Shown here: positions 59,441-64,000 of the stretch, in pieces
Layout of the letters: every line of letters starts with the position of its first letter
Position numbering within the stretch: position 1 is the first letter of the stretch
From: Rotaria sp. Silwood1
Lineage: Eukaryota; Rotifera; Eurotatoria; Philodinida; Philodinidae
Reading direction: 5' to 3'
DNA: 64,000 nt
NCBI GenBank assembly: GCA_905250075.1
Contig: CAJNOP010000331.1
Coordinates: 154,625-218,624, forward strand
Notes under the pieces: model-generated
What the model was told of the DNA's origin: nothing
The model's input: the letters and a program-made list of their open reading frames with translations, nothing else
Databases searched by the model: none
Program-made: the position numbers and the translations under genes

Positions 59441-62390
59441 TCAGCAGAATAGGTGAACAGAACTATTTTGGTAATTATTCATTTGCCATGTGATCTTGGA
59501 TCTTCAGATGAATCTCACTTTTTTGATTTCGAAATGAAATGATTAGGTGAACAGAACCATAGTGAGAAGTATTCCTTTGCCGTATGATTTTCGATCATCA
59601 CATGAATACTGCTTTGTTGCTTTCGAAATGAAATAGATAGTTAAATAGATCTATCGTGAAAAATACTTATTTATGACGTGACTTCGGATCATTTGATGAA
59701 AACCGCTTTCTTCTCTTCAAAATGAAATTAATAGGTGAATATAACCATGAATAAATAAGCATTCATTTGTCAGATGATCTTGAATCAATTGATGGATCTC
59801 CTTTTTATCTCGTCGAGACGAAATGAATTTGTGACAACAATCATTGGAAAACGATTATACGTTTGACTAATGATCTCCCATAAATACTTCACCAACAGTT
59901 TGTAGTTTATATGACATGAAAGAGTTAAACTAACCATTCTTAGACTCTGTTCATTAATACTTAACTTTTCCATCGATAGATCAAGTCAAAACCTTAATAA
60001 TGAGATGAAGAGTAGAACTTAGATCGAGTGTTCGTAAGAACTCTTTATTTGTCACATGATCTTCTACTCGTTTTGTACCAATTCACCTTACACTGATATG
60101 TTTCAAAGTAATCGGACATAGTGATGATAGCCATTGTTCATTTTCAAGATACTCTTTCTCAACCTTCCCAACTCTTATTACTCTTCTAGATTGAAACCTA
60201 ATTTTTGAAAAAATTAATGCTCGAAGCAATTCGAAAATCATTTACTTTATTACCAACGGTTGAAATTAAATTTTTGTTTGGTAGTGATCGCAAACCAAGA
60301 ATAACGACATGCTACTTGTAATTATATAGGTTTATCTATAATGTCAATTTTTATCAATGCATCAATTTATCTTTCTTGTCCTCAAAATGACATGAATAGA
60401 AGAACAAAACTATTATTAGAAATATTCAGTGGTTGTGTGATATTCGATAATTTCATGAGTCTTCCTTTCTTGTCTTGCAGATGAAATCATTAGTTGAATA
60501 GAACAGTGATCAGAGATATACATTTTAAATGTGATCTTGAATCACCTGATGACTCTCACTTTTTTGTCGTTGAATGGAAATAAATAGGTAAACAGAATTA
60601 TCGTGGCAAGCATTCTTTTGTCATGCGATCTTGTATCATCTAAGGACTCTCGGTATATTCTCTTCGGAACGAAATGAATAGATACACACAAATATCCTAA
60701 GAAATACTCATTTGTCCGATCATCTCGAATCATTCCATGCATCTAACTTTCTTGTGCCCGAAATGATATCAATACGTGAACAGAACACTTCTGAGAAATA
60801 TTCATGTGTGCTGTAATCATGGTTCATCTAATGAATCTCACTGTATTGCCATCGACACAAAATCAATAAGACAACACATCTATCATGAGAAATATTCATT
60901 TTGTCATGTGTACTTGGCTCATTGCATAAATCTCACTTTCTAACTTTCGAGATCAAACAAATAGGTAAACAGAACTATCCTGAGATCTATTGATTTATTA
61001 TGTGATCATGGATCATCTCATAAATCTCACTTTCTTCCCTTGGAAATGAAATCCATGGGCGAACACAATTATTATAAGAGAAATACATTTATCATGTGAT
61101 CATGAATCATATGATGCATCCCACTTTCTGTTAAAAGAAATTAGACGAATTGGTGAACACAGTGATCCTGAGAAGTGTTCATCTCTCATTTCATCTTGGA
61201 TCTTTTTATGAATCTCATCTTCTATCCTTCGAGATCGAATGTATAGATGAACACAGCCATTCTCTTAAATATTGGTTTGTCATGTGATCGTGGATCAGTC
61301 GATGAATTTCACTTTCTTGTCTTCGAAATGAAATGAATAGGTGCACTGAACTATGTTGAGAAATATTCCTTTGTTAGCTGATATTGAATCATATAATGAA
61401 TCTTATTTTCTTTTTTTTTCAAATATCATACATAGGCGGATCGAACTATGGTAGGAAATATTCATTGATGATGTGATATCGGGTAATCTAATCAATTTCA
61501 CTTTCTTATATTCGCAGTACAATTAATAATTGAACAGAAATATCATAAGAAATATTCGTTTCTCATGTGATCTTGGATAATTGATGAATTTCTCATCCTC
61601 TTTGGCAGAAAGGAACTGAATAAATGAAGAAAAGTATCTTTAGAAATATTTGTTTGCAATGTGATTGTTGATCATCGGTCGAATTGCACTTTTTTGTTTT
61701 CAAATTGAAATGGATAGTTAAACAGATCTATGCTGAGAAATATTCATTTATATTGTGGTCTTGAATCATCTGAGGAATGTTGCTTTCTTCAGCCCAAAAT
61801 GAAATGAATAAATGAACCAAACTTTTATGAGAAATATTCTTTTGCCAAATCATCCTGAATCATCTGATGTGCCTAATCTTCTTGTACAGGAAAGAATATC
61901 AAGAAGTAAACAGAGTCATTATGATGAATATTTTTTTTCATGTTTGCTTAGATCATTTGAGGAATCTTACTTTCTTGTCTTCGAAATGTAATTAATAGGT
62001 GAACGTGATTATGAAAGAAGTAACATTCGCTTGGTATGCGATCTTGAATCATGTGAGGAAATCATTTTGTGATCTTCGAAATCAAAAGAATAGGTAAAAA
62101 GAGTAATGATAAGAAATATTCATTTTTCATATTATCTGGAATCATCGATGGAATCTCACTTTCTTGTCTTCGAAATGGAAGAAATAGGTGAACAGAATTA
62201 TCGTGAGCATTATTCTTTGGTCATGCAATGATAAATAGTCAGATAGAAGTCACTTTCGTGTGAAGGAAAGGGAATTAATAGTTGAATAGATTTATCGTGA
62301 GATGTATTCATTTGTCATGTAATCATGGGTTATTCAATAAAAGTTGCTTTCTATCGTTTGAGATTAGTAGCAGAGATGAACTGATTGATT
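59440..62390. repeat. ~95-bp divergent tandem satellite (about 30 copies)
   Basis: A unit of about 94-95 bases recurs across roughly 3 kb: GAAATGAATAGGTGAACAGA, then AYYRTSRTGAGAAATATTCAT, TTGTCATGTGATCTTGGATC and ATCTGATGAATCTCACTTTC. Example starts of the AATAGGTGAACAG word lie near 59448, 59541, 59636 and 59730. Copies differ by many substitutions and small indels. The array decays at both ends. No long frame survives across units, so it is non-coding. Confidence 0.85.
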
Positions 62391-63460
62391 GGAATCATTT
62401 TATTTGGCTTTTATGGTAGTTTGAGTTATAGTTTCGGTTGCAACTTCGATTGAAAACGATGATGTATGTGAACGGAACAATGATCAATTATATTCATTAA
62501 TTGTAAGTTCTTCAGTGTATACGTATTCTTTGTCTTCTTGTGATATGCTGAGAAGCATAAATGAATGACTTGATCATTAAAATCTTTCTTGTATAGTAAA
62601 TCTTTGTGATGCTGTGAATAAGTAGTCGTTTGCTGATAATAAGAATAATAAATGAAAAAGAGCATTTATGTCGTTGTCGAGATTAATGTTGACAATAGCT
62701 GTCGCAGAACTTTGATTCTTACAGTGCGCGATAATGTTTTACTTTTTATATATATTATTCGAGAAATAAAGATTTTGATTCAAGTTCCAAGAAAAAGATT
62801 TGACTATATGTAGTGACATTTTAGCATGTCTAAAGCGTTGTTTCAGTTGACCAGTGTATGTTGGAAATTCGTTCATTTGGAAGACGTTGCAAGATATTGA
62901 TTATTAGTTTTTTTTTAAATCGATATATATCATAAAAAGTACCATCGAGTCATGTTTTATAGCTACACTAAGCATATTTTCTTTATCGCTATTCAATTAA
63001 AGCAACAGGTTATGAAAAGAATCAGGAGATATTTTTTTTTTGACGAACCATTTATGATTGTCGAATATTTCGAGTAAAAATATGAATGGCGTTAGGAATG
63101 ATGAATAATAATTATAGATCTTTTTTGGTCATACTCCTGCACATTGATCGCTTTATTTTCAGGTTGACAGTATGGCTTAGTGTAAAAAATGTATAATGAG
63201 TTTTAATTATTCGAAAATTTATGGCAGGAAAGGTTTCATTATCGAGTATCATTTTGTAGAAAAGAGATTGATAATCTGGAAACTAGTACTTTTTTCAACT
63301 ATTTTGAGTATTTCTGACTTGATCTGAAACGTTTATCTATTTTTATTTCAAGATGAGAATTTGTATCAAACTAGGCGTCGAGATATTTTCTAGATTTATA
63401 TCGAATCGATAGTCTTAGTTTGCCCCTTTGGTTTTATATTTTCCCAAGTATTAATTATTC
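62391..63460. other. intergenic after the satellite
   Basis: Unclassified AT-rich DNA. The minus-strand frame at 62426-62665 (79 aa) has no features supporting it. Confidence 0.4.
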
Positions 63461-63469
63461 CATCTTTTA

Positions 63470-63501
63470 TTGGGTTGGCCAGAAAGTTTTTGCGTTTTTT
63501 C
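63470..63501 (+). mobile_element. mariner-like terminal repeat (solo end)
   Basis: TTGGGTTGGCCAGAAAGTTT followed by TTGCGTTTTTTC, preceded by TA at 63468-63469. This resembles the inverted terminal repeat of insect-type mariner elements (TTGGGTTGGC..AAAGTT). No transposase or second end was identified before the telomere-like foldback at 63550, so it is probably a truncated remnant. Confidence 0.5.
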
Positions 63502-63549
63502 TTTAATTTTCCTAGAACAGTCAAGAAAGTTCTAGAAGTTTCCATACTT

Positions 63550-63711
63550 AGAGTGTGGGTTTGGGTGTGGGAATGGGTGTGGTTGATAATTTTCAAACTA
63601 TACAGACACCCACACCCACACCCACACCCACACTCACACCGACACCGACACCCACACTCACACCCACACCCACATCCACATCCACGCCCACACCCACCCA
63701 CCCACACCCGA
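63550..63711. repeat. telomere-repeat foldback
   Basis: G arm 63550-63582 (GTGTGGGTTTGGGTGTGGG and continuing), a spacer with ATAATTTTCAAACTATACAG, and C arm 63605-63711 of CCCACA units with GACACC and CATCC variants. The C arm is three times longer than the G arm. Confidence 0.8.
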
Positions 63712-63747
63712 CGCTATGGCTAATCTTGAAAAAGCATTGAATATTCG

Positions 63748-64000
63748 TAGGGGTGGGAAGTTACCGTTACGTTACCAAGTAACTAGTAACTCGCAAGTTA
63801 CTAGTTACCGAGTAACTAGTAACGTCGGAGTTACCAGTTACCAGGTAACTAGTAACTTCGGAGTTACTAGTTACTTTTGGTAGGTAACTTGTCTAAGAAG
63901 TGGAGATATCGCTTCCTAATGAGTGAATACCATCATTACAGTACTTATTCAGCTCACGAGTTACCGAGTAACTAGTAACGCACATAGGAGTTACTAGTTA
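63748..64000. mobile_element. left part of a hAT-like element with a GTTACC/AGTAAC palindromic minisatellite
   Basis: It begins TAGGGGTGGGAAGTTACC, a YARNG-type hAT terminus. The interior is tandem AGTAACTAGTAAC and its reverse complement GTTACTAGTTAC, alternating, with a unique stretch at about 63885-63955. The right end is beyond the window, so neither the second terminal repeat nor a duplication can be confirmed. The eight bases to its left are AATATTCG. Confidence 0.6.

Noticed and set aside
62426-62665. 79-codon minus-strand frame after the satellite
   Set aside because: No start context, domain or splice support; composition like the AT-rich flank.
1-64000. CRISPR arrays, rRNA genes, retroviral or Penelope/Athena reverse transcriptases
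   Set aside because: Looked for because of the telomere-like repeats and bdelloid context; no direct-repeat/spacer arrays, rRNA segments or reverse-transcriptase motifs (YxDD contexts) were seen.

Overview
This is AT-rich animal DNA with short introns (mostly 45-60 bp, GT..AG), compact multi-exon genes and many interstitial blocks of a TGTGGG-type repeat. TGTGGG is the telomeric repeat reported for bdelloid rotifers. Two loci read as bacterial in origin (a trimethylamine-monooxygenase-like flavoprotein and a non-ribosomal peptide synthetase remnant). Together this points to a bdelloid rotifer and possibly a subtelomeric or repeat-rich region; genus is not determinable here. The window is a scaffold of four contigs separated by three 100-N gaps (4469-4568, 40132-40231, 53105-53204).

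Layout. Contig 1 (1-4468): mostly non-coding, with one small secreted, probably neuropeptide, precursor (3539-3865) behind a CRE and a TATA box. Contig 2 (4569-40131): the last exon of an NRPS-type protein at its very left edge; a vigilin gene (minus, 7 exons, 1236 aa); TGFBRAP1/Vps3 (plus, 17 exons, 857 aa) with a small GPI-anchor-like gene nested in its second intron; then a repeat-rich stretch (26-39 kb) with a hAT-type element carrying a SINE, telomere-repeat foldbacks, a frameshifted TM2-domain gene and an F-box gene (minus, 541 aa); and finally a Tmm-like monooxygenase cut by the gap. Contig 3 (40232-53104): a decayed NRPS remnant (condensation domain plus Pls/PosA-type C-terminal region) and DDX60 (minus, 12 exons, 1919 aa). 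Contig 4 (53205-64000): an intronless ABM-domain gene, a REEP-like gene, a ~3 kb array of a ~95-bp satellite, a mariner-like terminus, another telomere-repeat foldback and the start of a further hAT-like element. For vigilin, TGFBRAP1, DDX60 and the F-box gene, the exon lengths I derived add up to whole codon numbers, which supports the models.

Main points from the hunt. (1) The left end of contig 3, reverse-complemented, is identical over all 47 visible bases to the left end of contig 2, and joining them restores a spliced NRPS C-terminus: contig order or orientation in this scaffold is probably wrong. (2) At least nine blocks of (TGTGGG)n-like DNA are followed within a few tens of bases by (CCCACA)n, always G-rich arm first, the geometry of a telomere-telomere junction or foldback; sizes run from ~55 to ~440 bp. 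(3) Two short hAT-like elements are filled with a simple word and its reverse complement, an architecture resembling those foldbacks. (4) A two-copy disulfide-loop peptide precursor that I cannot assign to a known family.

The housekeeping genes (RNA binding, CORVET tethering, antiviral-type helicase, F-box) show no operon-like relation; the foreign-looking genes lie beside telomere-like repeats, as reported for bdelloids.
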